Source of the DNA: Bifidobacterium sp. ESL0790
GTDB lineage: Bacteria > Actinomycetota > Actinomycetes > Actinomycetales > Bifidobacteriaceae
Assembly (NCBI RefSeq): GCF_029395435.1
Contig: NZ_CP113915.1
Span: 1,860,001 to 1,924,000, forward strand
DNA: 64,000 nucleotides
Reading direction: 5' to 3'
Below, in pieces: positions 46,501 to 56,072 of this stretch. The notes beneath the pieces are model-generated. The model searched no databases. It was not told the DNA's origin and saw only the letters and a list, made by a program, of their open reading frames with translations. Numbering within the stretch: position 1 is the stretch's first letter; every line of letters starts with the position of its first letter. The translations under genes and the position numbers were made by a program.

Positions 46501-46579
46501 TGGCCGACGCCATCGCGGGCGCGGCTACCATGGCGGAAGCGACCAAGAGGCCGATCGCCACTGTTCTCCATGATTTCAT
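43514..46579 (-). CDS. DUF285 (BspA-like) surface protein A
   Basis: A 1,021-residue secreted, membrane-anchored protein. The signal peptide (1-28) leads to a Ser/Ala/Pro/Thr-rich stalk (29-110) and a Cys-paired head (C113, C140). About fourteen DUF285 leucine-rich repeats follow (about 225-640, units such as WDTSNVTNMDTMF). An InlB B-repeat-like domain (725-790, YTFTTWNTERDG...FYAQW), a Pro/Gly/Asn-rich linker (800-850), the RPKCMP (C898) and GLPRC (C957) motifs, and a Trp-rich helix (978-1000) with a charged tail complete it. There is no LPXTG motif. The ATG at 46579 follows GAGGAAAG. Divergent from the LytTR regulator, with LytTR-like repeats in its promoter. Confidence 0.85.
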   Translation of the reverse strand: MKSWRTVAIGLLVASAMVAAPAMASASETAQDTSASQSTQAQSSAAPSSTPATATPAPAGAAAGTSAKPDKAGQPTENETKIAQQAPAPKTDQAPSTQSQQPQAQGDPATPKCDTEGDWGGDSAGNNKVHWKFGMEGGDCVLHVGSGIMGQDDAPWDSYQVEGASSLYSGDASIMDGLVFDDGAHTFFADVPETETNVAMNFMPQVRYIKGIAHLNGGKLAPRTRMYQYFEDNPKLESIDLSGWNMSQVTRMDDMFMDDTSLTHIDGLENWDTSNVVSMEQMFQDDSALENLDGISNWNVPKLERITQMFLEAKSIDHLDLSAWRSNVLAGIRYAFYDMAALKSLDVSNWNVAGVDDMYGTFQGDSLLSELKGLDTWNASSALNNMAEMFTNDSALTSVDLSGWDLSGVTHMNELFFGDGSLKTIKGLNKKTGQLADAGQAFFGCESLESLDLTGWDTSALTDMNRMFFDTYALTELKGVGAWDVSNVTNMDTMFYDAKSLKSIDLSHWDTKNVTIMRNMFAEDIALSEIKGVENFNTGNVTNMASMFGMYNGDTGSFTKLDLNSWNTSNVTNMDNMFAGNPDLSEVDLGNWNTEKVTDIGYMFGNCASLSKLNLENWDTRAVTDGDASLPYYLTDIKLGPNTKLQGSYFPVEPTDGIGTEDNGFTGRWTKSDDSWTSTESDGDDESFAAFTQAPGFAGGKFGLQEFIKMTFDNNAPAGVNVTGDTTTLYKAGFDPYTFTLDIPKPQANKMGYTFTTWNTERDGSGLWMAAGTQTYFRKGTYNFYAQWNTPTPIGGGTIAIQPAPPVIPNPLPTPGVNPAPVPGPGPNPGNGGGNGNNNNNNGGGNGGGYSPVSYYNVYRTFTYGATIGAAPNATTPTPAPNSDNNSKSTNKKARPKCMPADVSKRLKAKKANTASATSTGSVNSAAFVTPRDGTQNGVQLTANGWSDSDYIGLPRCAAPSPAPETATATPAATHHFNWWWLLLLVLLVIAIAVCIYVYEKNKDKDGDSQHPDDGTQRIMV

Positions 46580-46721
46580 CTTTCCTCGTTTCTCCTCTAG
46601 TGCTTTTCTCCACAACTTATTTCGAATTAATCACGCAAGAGCCAAAAATGACTCAAAACGTTTAATCCCACACAGTCGAAGTTAACACGGAAGGTATCAC
46701 ATTGGGCGCTATAAAGCACTG

Positions 46722-46749
46722 AACGGTAGAAAATCAACCCCAAGCGGTA
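46722..46749 (-). promoter_or_regulatory. LytTR-type direct-repeat site upstream of surface protein A
   Basis: On the coding strand TACCGCTT (46749-46742) and TACCGTT (46728-46722) are direct repeats whose CCG cores are 21 bp apart. This matches the known LytTR/AgrA arrangement (TACnGTT boxes, two helical turns). The same pair at the same spacing lies before the gene starting at 59556. A possible -10 (TGATAC) follows about 22 bases downstream. Confidence 0.65.
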
Positions 46750-46874
46750 TGAAATTCATCACTAAAAACGTTGGACACTATTTTCAAATTTACTATACAG
46801 TAGAACGAAAAACGTCTAATTATAACAATGCTCACATAGCGTTCCTTTTAATTAGCTTTGCCAATATGTCCCGC

Positions 46875-46880
46875 TATAAT
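46875..46880 (+). promoter_or_regulatory. -10 element for the LytTR operon
   Basis: A consensus TATAAT about 85 bases before the LytTR start codon, with no good -35 at the right distance, suggesting activator dependence. Two AAAAACGT copies about 30 bp apart lie upstream (about 46775 and 46807). Confidence 0.45.
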
Positions 46881-46963
46881 GGTTTGTCAGAATGCGCATT
46901 AGACAAATGTAATACACTTTGATGGGTTACATTGGCACTGCACAAGAGAGAGGATGGAGACAA

Positions 46964-47476
46964 ATGTCTATTACGTTTCGCTCGAATCCCCAATTATCCG
47001 ACGGCAAGATGAACGTCATCGTCGAGGCGGAGAAGCCGACCGAGGACGCGATGCAGCTGATGCAGGCCATCAAGACGCTTCAGCAGAACTCCACCTCCAC
47101 CATCGTCATCGACACGAACGACAGCCTCGAGATCGTGCCGTTCTCCTCCATCGTCTCCGTGGACGTGAAAGACAAGCTGCTCATCATCCGCGTGCTCGCC
47201 GCCGCCACAACCACCGGCACGGCCACGACCACCCAGAAGCCGGGCCCGGTGACCCGCACCCTGACCACCCGAGACACCCTCAACCACTTCCTGACACGCC
47301 TGCCATCGGGCTTCGTGCGCATATCGCGCCAGACGATCATCAACATCCACCACCTGCGCTCCCTGACGCTGAGCTACTCCGGCAACATGGACGCCAAGCT
47401 GAGCGGCGGCGTGGAGGAGACCGTGGGACGACGCTACGTGGCGAAACTGCGTGAGATCATCGGAGCGGCATCATGA
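46964..47476 (+). CDS. LytTR DNA-binding regulator
   Basis: A 170-residue transcription factor with a small N-terminal region (1-60) and a LytTR domain (about 65-168: IVPFSSIVSVDVKDKLLIIRV, TLTTRDTLNHFLTRLPSGFVRISRQTIINIHHL as the recognition core). There is no receiver domain, so it belongs to the membrane-partner type rather than two-component type. The ATG at 46964 follows GGAGACAA. Its stop overlaps the start of the DUF3021 gene (ATGA). It probably drives the divergent DUF285 gene and at least one paralogue. Confidence 0.88.
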   Translation: MSITFRSNPQLSDGKMNVIVEAEKPTEDAMQLMQAIKTLQQNSTSTIVIDTNDSLEIVPFSSIVSVDVKDKLLIIRVLAAATTTGTATTTQKPGPVTRTLTTRDTLNHFLTRLPSGFVRISRQTIINIHHLRSLTLSYSGNMDAKLSGGVEETVGRRYVAKLREIIGAAS

Positions 47477-48012
47477 AAGGCGAAAAGGACAACACCAACG
47501 AATTCACCAGCGGCATCGGCGACCTCATCAAGTCGGCCCACCACAACTCGCTGCTACACACCATCGTCGAATACGCCGTCAAAGGCATGGTCTTTGGCTC
47601 GTTCGCCTTCGCACTCGCGGAACTGATCGTGCCCAACTGGCTGCCGATCACCCACTGGAGCATGGCCACGATGCTCATCGTCGACATACTGCTCGGCGAG
47701 ATCACCTTGGGCTTCTTCCGCTCTGATTTGCCATGGATTGTCATCGTCCCGGCCCACTGCGTGCTCACACTGATCATCTCGATTGGATGGATTTTCGTCA
47801 ACAACTGGCAGGCGCAGGTCTTCCACAAGGACCTGTGGCTCTTCATCGCCATTTACGTGGCCGGCTATGTGTGCGTATGGCTGGGGCTGCTGCTGTATTC
47901 GATGTGCATCACGGCGACCATGAACAAGAAACTCAACAAATTCAACAAGAACGAGGCCACGGATATGGACGACACTACCGGCGACGCCGCCGACACCGAC
48001 ATTAACCTCTAA
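47473..48012 (+). CDS. DUF3021 membrane protein, partner of LytTR
   Basis: A 179-residue protein with four predicted transmembrane helices (about 35-55, 62-80, 88-110 and 117-145) and a short charged tail. DUF3021 proteins are usually encoded just after a LytTR regulator. In streptococcal HdrRM/BrsRM-like systems the membrane protein restrains the regulator. The four-base overlap with the LytTR gene points to coupled translation. It may sense an envelope signal; the signal is unknown. Confidence 0.8.
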   Translation: MKGEKDNTNEFTSGIGDLIKSAHHNSLLHTIVEYAVKGMVFGSFAFALAELIVPNWLPITHWSMATMLIVDILLGEITLGFFRSDLPWIVIVPAHCVLTLIISIGWIFVNNWQAQVFHKDLWLFIAIYVAGYVCVWLGLLLYSMCITATMNKKLNKFNKNEATDMDDTTGDAADTDINL

Positions 48013-48064
48013 GGTAAACGCCTGCGATGGCCAATGACCAATGACCGATGGCCGATGGCCGGTT

Positions 48065-48580
48065 ACCCGTTGCGTTTGCGACGCCAGTGACAGGATTCCC
48101 GTCACAAATGCAACATCCACACAGCCACCCGTTGCATTCGTGACGCAAACCAGCTGATTACCGTCACAAACGCAACATCCACAAACCACACACTCACACA
48201 ACCATCAGCTGCATTCGCGACGCCAACAACCGGCTCACCGTCACAAACGCAACATCCACACAACCACACAACCATCAGTTGCATTCGCGACGCAAACGGC
48301 AGGATTACCGTCACAAACGCAACCCTCACACACCCACAGGTTGCAAACGTGACGCAAACCAGCAGATTAGCGTCACAAATGCAACATCCACACAACCACC
48401 CAACCATCCATTGCATTTGTGACGCCAACGGTAGGATTACCGTCACAAACGCAACACTCCACGCTTAACCATTGCGAACGCGACGCAAACAGCAGGTTTA
48501 CCGTCACAAACGCAACCCTCACACAACCATCAGTTGCAAATGTGACGCAAACCGGCTGATTAGCGTCACAAACGCAAGCT
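48065..48580. repeat. Family A palindrome array 3
   Basis: Eight copies of the 46-bp palindrome, period about 60-69 bp, separated by CAC-rich spacers (CCACACAACCACCC-like). Left arms vary between GTGACGC and GCGACGC, right arms between GCGTCAC and CCGTCAC. No gene. Confidence 0.88.
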
Positions 48581-48652
48581 TGCAGGCGGACGCGCGGGAG
48601 CCAGGCAGATAGCAGGCACCGCACGCGTACAGCGGGACTACTTGGAGACGCG

Positions 48653-48690
48653 AAGTGGCGGACGGCACCTTTCGATGTCGTCCGCCACTT
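48653..48690. terminator. Conserved hairpin after surface protein B gene
   Basis: AAGTGGCGGACG and CGTCCGCCACTT are separated by GCACCTTTCGATGT, itself partly paired. It lies about 65 bases past the stop at 48754. The same hairpin follows two other surface genes at 52393 and 56840, each time with the A-array next to it. Confidence 0.75.
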
Positions 48691-48753
48691 TGTCGTGAGA
48701 ACCTTGCCGCCTCAGGCCCTCATACCGCGCTCACAGACCGCGCGGGAGAGGAC

Positions 48754-51291
48754 TCAGCGATTCACACCCCTCAGGTGCATTCCGGTGCTCTCGCCACTGA
48801 AGTGACGCACCGGCCCGAGCTCCTGCCTCCTCTTCATCAGGAAGATGATCCAGAGCAGCAACGCCGTGAGAGCGAGCAGAGACAGCATCCAGCCCCAATT
48901 CATCGGGGTGTTGACGCCGCTGCTCACGCCCGAGGGCGCGACCGCCGCGCAACGAGGCAGGCCAACGTACTCGGAGTCGCTCCAGGCGGCGTCGTTGGCG
49001 GCCACCTGGGATTCGTCGGTGACGATCCAATCAGCGGCCTTGGTCCTGCTCTTCAGGCGCTTCTCAACGCTGCTGGGCATGCACTTCGGGCGAGCGCCGG
49101 ACTTGCCAGCGCCGTTGACCGTGGCGTCGCGGCTCGCGCCGTTGCCATTCGGAGCCAAGCCACCAGCGGGAGCGGTGACCGGCGTGATCACGGTACGGAT
49201 AATCGTGTTGCCGCCAGGCCCCGGAATCGTCGGAGTCGTGTTGGACTGCTGGCTCGACGGCGTGTCCACGGCCCACTGGGCGTAAAGGAGAACCATGCCC
49301 GGGCCCATATGCTCGATTCGCTCGCCCGGAGCGTAGTGCGTGCCGCCATTGATTCCCGTAGTCCAGCCGGTGAAGTGATAGCCGTTGACGCTATAGCCAT
49401 TGGCGAGCACCGTGCGAGACTGGTTGCCGAAGTCGACCGAGGGATTGCCGCTATTGTTGACGTGGAAGATGTCGTCGGCCATCACGCCCGAACTGGTCGC
49501 GCCGTCAGGCGTGTTGACCATGTAACGGACCATGTAGGTGGCCTCGACTATGCCGCCGATGTGCGCCGGAATCCTGGTCCACTGCGCGCGGAGCGTGACA
49601 GTTCCGGGCTCGGTGAACGTGACGTGGTCGCCGGCGTGATAAATGGTGTTGCTGCCATCGATCTTCCAACCCGCGAACGTGAAGCCGCTGCGGGAATATT
49701 CGGCGCTTGGCACCGTGACGCTGCCGGGATGGGTGGTCGAGTACTCCGCCGAACCCTTGACGACGTTGGCGATCTCGCCGGTCGCGTCGGGCGCGTTCTT
49801 ATCGAAGGCCAGCGTGGCCGAGCGCTCCCAGACGAACGTGCCGCCACGGAACCCGGGGGTCTGGGTCAGATCAGCGAGCGTGTTGATGTTGTAGGCACCC
49901 GGATACGGAGTCGCGTCGTCAAGGCTCTCGGCCCAGTAACCCGTGTAGTTGTATTGCGGATAGGCCCCGCCATTGATCGGCGAGCCGTAGAAAACGCTAT
50001 AGAGATTACCGCCGTCATAATAGTAATAGAGCTTCGTCTTCGGCCCCAACTTGAGGGTCTGGAGAGAATACGGGAGGGCGACGTTCTGGTCGTCTGGATG
50101 AGTGACATGCGTCGTGTCCCAACCGGACAGATCCAAGGATGTCACCTGATAGCAACCGAAGAAGGCGAACCTCATCCTGGTCAGCTTCGGAGTGCTCCAG
50201 CCGCCAAGGCCCGTCAGATGCAGCTGGGAGGGACCAGCGGAGACGCCATCGTTCGAGAACATTTCCTCGATGTTCTCCAAATTCGAGGTATGGCCCGCCC
50301 AAGCGGAAAGGTCAAGATGGGTCAGCGATGGCATGTCCCTGAACATTCGATCCGACCACTTCAACGCGTCAGGCTGCCACCCTTGGACGCCGTCAAGATT
50401 CGTGATTTTCTTGGTGTAGTCGAACATGCTGACCATGTACTGCACTTTGTTGACTTTCCAGCCGGCAAGACCCTTGATCTCGGTAAGCGACTCGTTGTCA
50501 TTGAACATCAACGACATGTCATCGACCAGGCTCGTGTCCCAACCAGTGACGTCGACAGTCTCCAGGCTTTTGTCATAGTCGAACAGGCCTCCCATGGACT
50601 CCACACCAGTCGTGTCGATGTTGGTCAGGCCCGTGATAGTCTTGAGATGGGGAAGCCCGGCGAAAAGATATTCCATGCTCTTGTGGACGCCCGCATGGCC
50701 GCTCTTGGCGTAAATGGTCACTGGCCCTTCAATGGTGATTCCAGTGATATTCATGGTCGAGGCATTGTCGATGTCGGAATGGGGGTCGACCCAAGGAGCG
50801 GTTGCCGTTTGGTTGGCATTGGCCTTATATTCGTCGCCCGAAATCGAGCCGGCGCCAATGTGCACCACGCATCCGGTGCCGACCTTTTCGAAGCGATAGG
50901 GCGCGGTGCCACCCGGCCATATGCCGGTCTGGTCGCAATCCCCGCTGCCTTGCGCCTCGGGCTGCTGACCGCTCTCCTCTTCGGATTGCGCGCTCGGCGC
51001 TTGCCGAGACTGCTTGGATTGGTCATTGCCACTTTGCGCCGATGCGCTCTCAGGCTGGCTTGAGCCACCGCTCGCCTCGGGCGTCTGGCCCTGAGAGGTG
51101 CCGCCGCTGGGTGTCGTCGCACCAGAAACGGGCACGGACGTCGACGTGCTTTGCCCAGACGGCTGCGAAGCGCTCGTCGGCTGCTGCACCGAAGCGCCAT
51201 CGGAACCATCCGCCGACGCCGCGACACCGGTGGCGATGGTCATCGCCGCGGCGACCAACGCACCTACTACTGCTTTATTCCACATTCTCAT
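48754..51291 (-). CDS. DUF285 (BspA-like) surface protein B
   Basis: An 845-residue secreted, membrane-anchored protein. Signal peptide (AAAMTIATGVAASADG), Ser/Gln/Thr-rich stalk to about 115, Cys-paired head (CDQTGIWPGG, GCVVHIGAG), about six DUF285 repeats (about 200-415), two InlB-type repeat domains (about 500-690) and the shared C-terminal module: RPKCMP (C737), GLPRC (C781), an NWGWML helix near 799-819, and a basic tail. No LPXTG. Close paralogue of the next gene at 52588, which has an extra segment. The ATG at 51291 follows AGAGGAG at ten bases. Confidence 0.85.
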   Translation of the reverse strand: MRMWNKAVVGALVAAAMTIATGVAASADGSDGASVQQPTSASQPSGQSTSTSVPVSGATTPSGGTSQGQTPEASGGSSQPESASAQSGNDQSKQSRQAPSAQSEEESGQQPEAQGSGDCDQTGIWPGGTAPYRFEKVGTGCVVHIGAGSISGDEYKANANQTATAPWVDPHSDIDNASTMNITGITIEGPVTIYAKSGHAGVHKSMEYLFAGLPHLKTITGLTNIDTTGVESMGGLFDYDKSLETVDVTGWDTSLVDDMSLMFNDNESLTEIKGLAGWKVNKVQYMVSMFDYTKKITNLDGVQGWQPDALKWSDRMFRDMPSLTHLDLSAWAGHTSNLENIEEMFSNDGVSAGPSQLHLTGLGGWSTPKLTRMRFAFFGCYQVTSLDLSGWDTTHVTHPDDQNVALPYSLQTLKLGPKTKLYYYYDGGNLYSVFYGSPINGGAYPQYNYTGYWAESLDDATPYPGAYNINTLADLTQTPGFRGGTFVWERSATLAFDKNAPDATGEIANVVKGSAEYSTTHPGSVTVPSAEYSRSGFTFAGWKIDGSNTIYHAGDHVTFTEPGTVTLRAQWTRIPAHIGGIVEATYMVRYMVNTPDGATSSGVMADDIFHVNNSGNPSVDFGNQSRTVLANGYSVNGYHFTGWTTGINGGTHYAPGERIEHMGPGMVLLYAQWAVDTPSSQQSNTTPTIPGPGGNTIIRTVITPVTAPAGGLAPNGNGASRDATVNGAGKSGARPKCMPSSVEKRLKSRTKAADWIVTDESQVAANDAAWSDSEYVGLPRCAAVAPSGVSSGVNTPMNWGWMLSLLALTALLLWIIFLMKRRQELGPVRHFSGESTGMHLRGVNR

Positions 51292-51720
51292 TTGTCTCAC
51301 ACTCCTCTGTAGTTTTCACGCACGTCCGTAGATGTTCGGCGGGCATTAGATGCTCATTCACCGTACGTTCGGCGCGCCGGGAGTACATTTCTCTCACACC
51401 AATTATCGTAATACAGAAATGTATCACGTTTTACTATTTCCCTTAGATATTAGGAAATACATGTTTTCTTGAGGGGACGAAACGTTGCAAACACTGACTT
51501 GGGCGCGAATGAAAATTAATAGATCAAAAATGGGAATAATTAGCTATCAGCAAAAATGAGAAACAGCAGACGAAACCCTTATGGGAGAACGCCTGCCGCC
51601 ATATTTTATAACCAGTCAGACCTGCTTTGTTTGCCTATATTTCAGGTCGAAATCACACCGGAACTGAAGCCACCATGCCACCATGCCACCATGCCGAGCC
51701 GCTAGCTGCTAACCAACCAC
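51292..51720. other. Promoter region of surface protein B gene
   Basis: No gene. The first 80 bases upstream of the start match the same region of the gene starting at 55812 (GCGCGCCGGGAGT, CATTTCTCTCA). Farther out GCGAATGAAA and AACCAGTCAGA-type segments also match. The region was therefore duplicated with the gene. TACCG-type LytTR boxes were not found here. Confidence 0.5.
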
Positions 51721-51721
51721 C

Positions 51722-52360
51722 CATTGCATTTGTGACGCAAACAACGTTTTTACCGTCACAAACGCAACCCCCAGACACCCACAAGTTGTAAACGTGACGC
51801 AAACGGCGGTTTTACCGTCACAAACGCAACCCACACACATCCGTAGGTTGCAAACGTGACGCAAACGGGCAGCCCAGCGTCACAAACGCACCTCCCCCAC
51901 ATCACACACCCACAGCCCCTCGTTGCAAACGTGACGCAAACAGCCGGATTAGCGTCACAAACGCAACAATCCACGCCCACCCATTGCATTTGTGACGCAA
52001 ACCGGCAGATCAGCGTCACAAACGCAACCCTCAGACACCCATAGGTTGCAAATGCGACGCAAACAGGCAGCCCAGCGTCACAAACGCAACCCCGCCCCCC
52101 GCACATCCGTAGGTTGCAAATGCGACGCAAGCCGGCAGATCAGCGTCACAAACGCAACCCACACACCCACAGCCCCTCGTTGCAAACGTGACGCAAACGG
52201 CAGGTTCACCGCCACAAACGCAACCTCCACACCCAACTCATTGCGTTTGTGACGCAAACAGCGGACTCACCGTCACAAACGCAACATTCCACACCACTCC
52301 CTCACAACCCCTCGTTGCAAATGTGACGCAAACGGGCAGATTAGCGTCACAAACGCAACC
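51722..52360. repeat. Family A palindrome array 4
   Basis: Ten copies of the 46-bp palindrome, the longest array in the window, period about 60-66 bp. Followed by GGGACTAC and the conserved hairpin at 52393. Confidence 0.88.
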
Positions 52361-52392
52361 TCACGCACAGTTGGGACTACCGGGATACGCAA

Positions 52393-52426
52393 GTGACGGA
52401 CGGTACCTTTCGATACCGTCCGCCAC
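52393..52426. terminator. Conserved hairpin after surface protein C gene
   Basis: GTGACGGACGGTACC ... GGTATCG-complement ... CGTCCGCCAC, same design as the hairpins at 48653 and 56840. It lies about 160 bases after the stop at 52588. Confidence 0.7.
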
Positions 52427-52587
52427 ATTGTTGGTTCAGGACCTTGCCGGCTCAGGACCTTAGCCTCTCAGGCCCTCGATCCGTGATCACAGCCCGCGCG
52501 AGTGAGGAGTGTCACCAGAACTCCACGCCACAATCGACGTCAGCGACCTGCGCTCACAGCCCGCGCGAGCGAGGAAGCATTGTCGGC

Positions 52588-55500
52588 TCACGCCGCCCGG
52601 TTCCTCTCGCCACTGAAATGACGCACCGGCCAGATATCTTGCCTCCTCCTCTTGAAGAAGACGAACCACAGCACCAACGCCGTGAGGGCGATCAGGAACA
52701 GCAGCCACCACCAATTCATCTGGGTATTGGCGCCGCTGGTCACGTTCGAAGGCGCGACCGCCGCGCAACGAGGCAGGCCCTCATATTCGGCGTCGCTCCA
52801 AGCGGCGGCGTTGGCGTCCACCTGGGATTCGTCGGTGACGATCCAGTCGGCCGTCTTGGCGTGGCTCCTCGCCTTGTTCCTCAGACGGTTCTCCACGCTG
52901 CTGGGCATACACTTCGGTCGGGCGCCGTGCTTGCCCTTGACCATGTCATCGCTGCCCTGGCCGTTGCCATTCGCGGCCGTGTTGGCGGCGGGGACGATGA
53001 CCGGCGTGGGCACCACACGTATGAGCGGGTTGTTGCCGCCGCCCGGCAACGGGGTCTGGCCGCCTTGCCGCCGAGGCGTCGAAACCTTCTGCCAATGGGC
53101 ATAGAGTGTGACCATGCCAGGGCTCATGTGCTCGATTCGGTCTCCGGGAGCATAATGCGTGCCGCCACGAGCCTCCGTGGTCCAGCCGGTGAAACGATAG
53201 CCATCGACGGTGTATTCATTGTCGAGCACCGTGCGCGACTGGTCGTTGAAGTCGGCCGTGGGGTCGTCATGCTTGTTGACATGGAAGATGTCGTCGGCCA
53301 TCACGCCCGAACTCGTCGCGTCGTCAGGCGTGTTGGGGAGATAACGAACCATGTAGGTGGCCGCGACCACGCCGTCCATATGACCGGGAAGCCTGACCCA
53401 CTGGGCGTAGAGCTTCGTGGAGCCTGGCTTGAGGCCGATCCGCTGGCCCGGGGCGTAGGTCGTGGACGAAATGCCATGCCGCTCGGTGCTCCAGCCGATG
53501 AACTTCCAGGAGCCCATGTTGGCGGGCGTCCCCGGGTCGATCGCATAGACGTTGTCGAGCAGGGTGTACTTGTAGTTGAAGTAATTCACATGGGGATGGT
53601 CGACTCCGCGAATCGTCATGCGCACCGGGCCCATCGAGCCGGTGACGGTCGTGGCGTCCTGCGGCTTGTTGGAGTCGTAGGTCACCTTGTACTTGGCGCC
53701 GGGCTCCCACTGCGTGTAGAGGTTGGTGACACCGGGGTGCAGGGCGATGGTGTCGCCGGCCCTGTAGGTGGTGCCGGTGCCATCAGGCTTGGTGTTCCAG
53801 GTCTTGAAGAGATACGGGGTCCTCTTGATCTGGAGTTCGTAGACGCCCATGCCATCGAGCACCGTGCGGTTCTGGTGCATCACGTCGTTGGCGCTGTTGC
53901 CATCCACGGTGAACACGTCGCATTGCGGCGGCATGTTGGGCTGGCCTGCGCAGGCGCCCTGATAACCATGCTTGATCGTCACGGTATGGTGCGTGCCCAC
54001 TCCCGCGGTGGTCGCGTGGTAGAGCACTTCGTACTTGGCATGGTAGCCCTGCAGCGACGTCTGGCCCGTCGACTTCTTCGTCCACTGCGCGTGGAGCGTA
54101 ACAGTGCCCGGAGCCGTCAACGAGACGTGATCGGCGGCGTGATAGACGGTGTCGCTGCCATCGATCTTCCAACCCGCGAACTCAAAACCGGTGCGGGAAT
54201 AGCTGGCGTTGGGCACCACCACGTCACCGGGATGTGCGGCCGAGAACTCCGCCGCGGTCTTGGTGATGTCATTGACCTCGCCGGTCGCGTCCTCGGCGTT
54301 CTTGTCGAAGGTAAGCTTGGCCGAGCGCTCCCAGACGAACGTGCCGCCACGGAACCCGTGGGTCTGGGTCAGATCCCCGAGCGTGGCGCTGTCGTAGGAG
54401 CCGGAATATGGAATCGCGTCGTCGAGGCTTTCGGCCCACTTGCCCGTGAAGTTATATTGCGGCAAGGCTCCACCATTAATCGGGGAACCGTAGAAAGCGC
54501 TGTATACATAACCACCGGAATAGGAGTAATAAAGCCTCGCCTTCGGCCCTAACGTGATGGACTGGAGGGAATACGGGAAAGCGTCAACATCGTTATTTGG
54601 ATCAGTGATATGCGTCATGTCCCAACCGGACAGATCCAGGGACGTCAGCTGATAGCACCCAAAGAAAGCGAACCTCATGTTGGTCAGCTTCGGAGTGCTC
54701 CAGCCACCAAGTCCCGTCAGATGCAGCTGCGAAGGAGTCGAGAGATCGTTGTCGAACATCTCCGTGATGTCCTCCAGATTTGGGGTGTGGCCGGCCCAGG
54801 CGGAAAGGTCAAGGTTTGCCAGCAAAGGCATATTTTCGAACATTCGATTTGACCATTTCAACGAATCGGGATGCCATCCTTGGACGCCATCGAGATTCGT
54901 GATTTCTTGAGTGCCAGCAAACATGCTGACCATGTATTGCACCTGGGAGACGTCCCAGTTGGCGAGGCCCTTAATCTCGGTAAGGGACTTGTTGCCGGCA
55001 AAGACCATCGACATGCTCTTGACCTGGCTGGTGTCCCAGCCACTGACATCGACACTCTCCAAGCTCTTGTCGTATTGGAACAGGTAGCCCAATGAGACCA
55101 CACCGGTCGTGTCGATGTTGTTAAGGCCAGTGACTGTCTTAAGGTAGGGAAGACCAGTGAAAAGACGTTCCATGCTCTTATGAACACCCTGGCTGTCTGG
55201 CTGAGCGTAGATGGTCACCGGCCCTTCAAAGGAGATGCCGACGATCTTCACACTTGACACATCACTGACCGCCATCGCGCCACGGTCAATCCAGGGAGCT
55301 GTCGCCTTTTCGTTGGCATTGGCCCTGTACTGATCGCCAGCGATAGTGCCGGCGCCAACATGGACCACACACCCGTCGCCGACCTGTTCGTAGCGATAAG
55401 GAGCGGTGCCATTCTTCCATATGCCGGACTTATCACAATCGCCACTGCCTTGCGCCTGCGGCTGCTGGCCGGTCTGATCGCCGGACTGCGGGCCCGGCGT

Positions 55501-55812
55501 CTGCTGAGACTGCTTGGACTGCTTGGACTGGTCATTGCCGCCCTGCGACGACGAGCCTTGAGCGGCCAACGAGGAGCCGCTGCCCGGCTCGGGCGTCTGA
55601 CCTTGGGAGGCATCATCACTTGGCGTTGTCTCACCGGGAGCGGCCGGGGCCGCCTCGGACGAAGAAGCACCTTGCGCGGCCTGCTGCGAAACACTCTCCG
55701 ACTGCTGGACCGAAGCGTCATCGGAACCATCGGCGAACGCCGCGACACCGGTGGCGACGGTCATCGCCGCGGCGACCACCACGCCGACCGCTGCTCTGTT
55801 CCACGATCTCAT
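52588..55812 (-). CDS. DUF285 (BspA-like) surface protein C
   Basis: A 1,074-residue secreted, membrane-anchored protein. Signal peptide (AAAMTVATGVAAFADG), low-complexity stalk, Cys-paired head (CDKSGIWKNG, GCVVHVGAG), about six DUF285 repeats nearly identical to those of protein B, then three to four InlB-type domains. The extra 220 or so residues relative to protein B carry a HGYQGACAGQPNMPPQCDVF Cys pair. The C-terminal module RPKCMP, GLPRC and NWWWLL helix with FFKRRRQ tail is present. The ATG at 55812 has AGAGGAG upstream; the frame runs 44 codons further without a ribosome site. Confidence 0.85.
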   Translation of the reverse strand: MRSWNRAAVGVVVAAAMTVATGVAAFADGSDDASVQQSESVSQQAAQGASSSEAAPAAPGETTPSDDASQGQTPEPGSGSSLAAQGSSSQGGNDQSKQSKQSQQTPGPQSGDQTGQQPQAQGSGDCDKSGIWKNGTAPYRYEQVGDGCVVHVGAGTIAGDQYRANANEKATAPWIDRGAMAVSDVSSVKIVGISFEGPVTIYAQPDSQGVHKSMERLFTGLPYLKTVTGLNNIDTTGVVSLGYLFQYDKSLESVDVSGWDTSQVKSMSMVFAGNKSLTEIKGLANWDVSQVQYMVSMFAGTQEITNLDGVQGWHPDSLKWSNRMFENMPLLANLDLSAWAGHTPNLEDITEMFDNDLSTPSQLHLTGLGGWSTPKLTNMRFAFFGCYQLTSLDLSGWDMTHITDPNNDVDAFPYSLQSITLGPKARLYYSYSGGYVYSAFYGSPINGGALPQYNFTGKWAESLDDAIPYSGSYDSATLGDLTQTHGFRGGTFVWERSAKLTFDKNAEDATGEVNDITKTAAEFSAAHPGDVVVPNASYSRTGFEFAGWKIDGSDTVYHAADHVSLTAPGTVTLHAQWTKKSTGQTSLQGYHAKYEVLYHATTAGVGTHHTVTIKHGYQGACAGQPNMPPQCDVFTVDGNSANDVMHQNRTVLDGMGVYELQIKRTPYLFKTWNTKPDGTGTTYRAGDTIALHPGVTNLYTQWEPGAKYKVTYDSNKPQDATTVTGSMGPVRMTIRGVDHPHVNYFNYKYTLLDNVYAIDPGTPANMGSWKFIGWSTERHGISSTTYAPGQRIGLKPGSTKLYAQWVRLPGHMDGVVAATYMVRYLPNTPDDATSSGVMADDIFHVNKHDDPTADFNDQSRTVLDNEYTVDGYRFTGWTTEARGGTHYAPGDRIEHMSPGMVTLYAHWQKVSTPRRQGGQTPLPGGGNNPLIRVVPTPVIVPAANTAANGNGQGSDDMVKGKHGARPKCMPSSVENRLRNKARSHAKTADWIVTDESQVDANAAAWSDAEYEGLPRCAAVAPSNVTSGANTQMNWWWLLFLIALTALVLWFVFFKRRRQDIWPVRHFSGERNRAA

Positions 55813-56072
55813 TACACCCACACTCCTCTTTGGACCTCGCGCGCGTTCGCAAAATTCGGGAGGCATTCTATGCCCGCCCACCGTTCGCTCAGCGCGCCGG
55901 GAGTTCATTTCTCTCATAAAACTTGTCATACAAATATATATCACAAATCACTGATATATTGACCAATAAAATAGATTTCGTCGCCACAAACGCCATGAAT
56001 CTCCGCTCCTGACGCGAATGAAAGCCCATGAATCGGCAATACAAATAATTTGCTCTCAGTGAAATACAAAAG

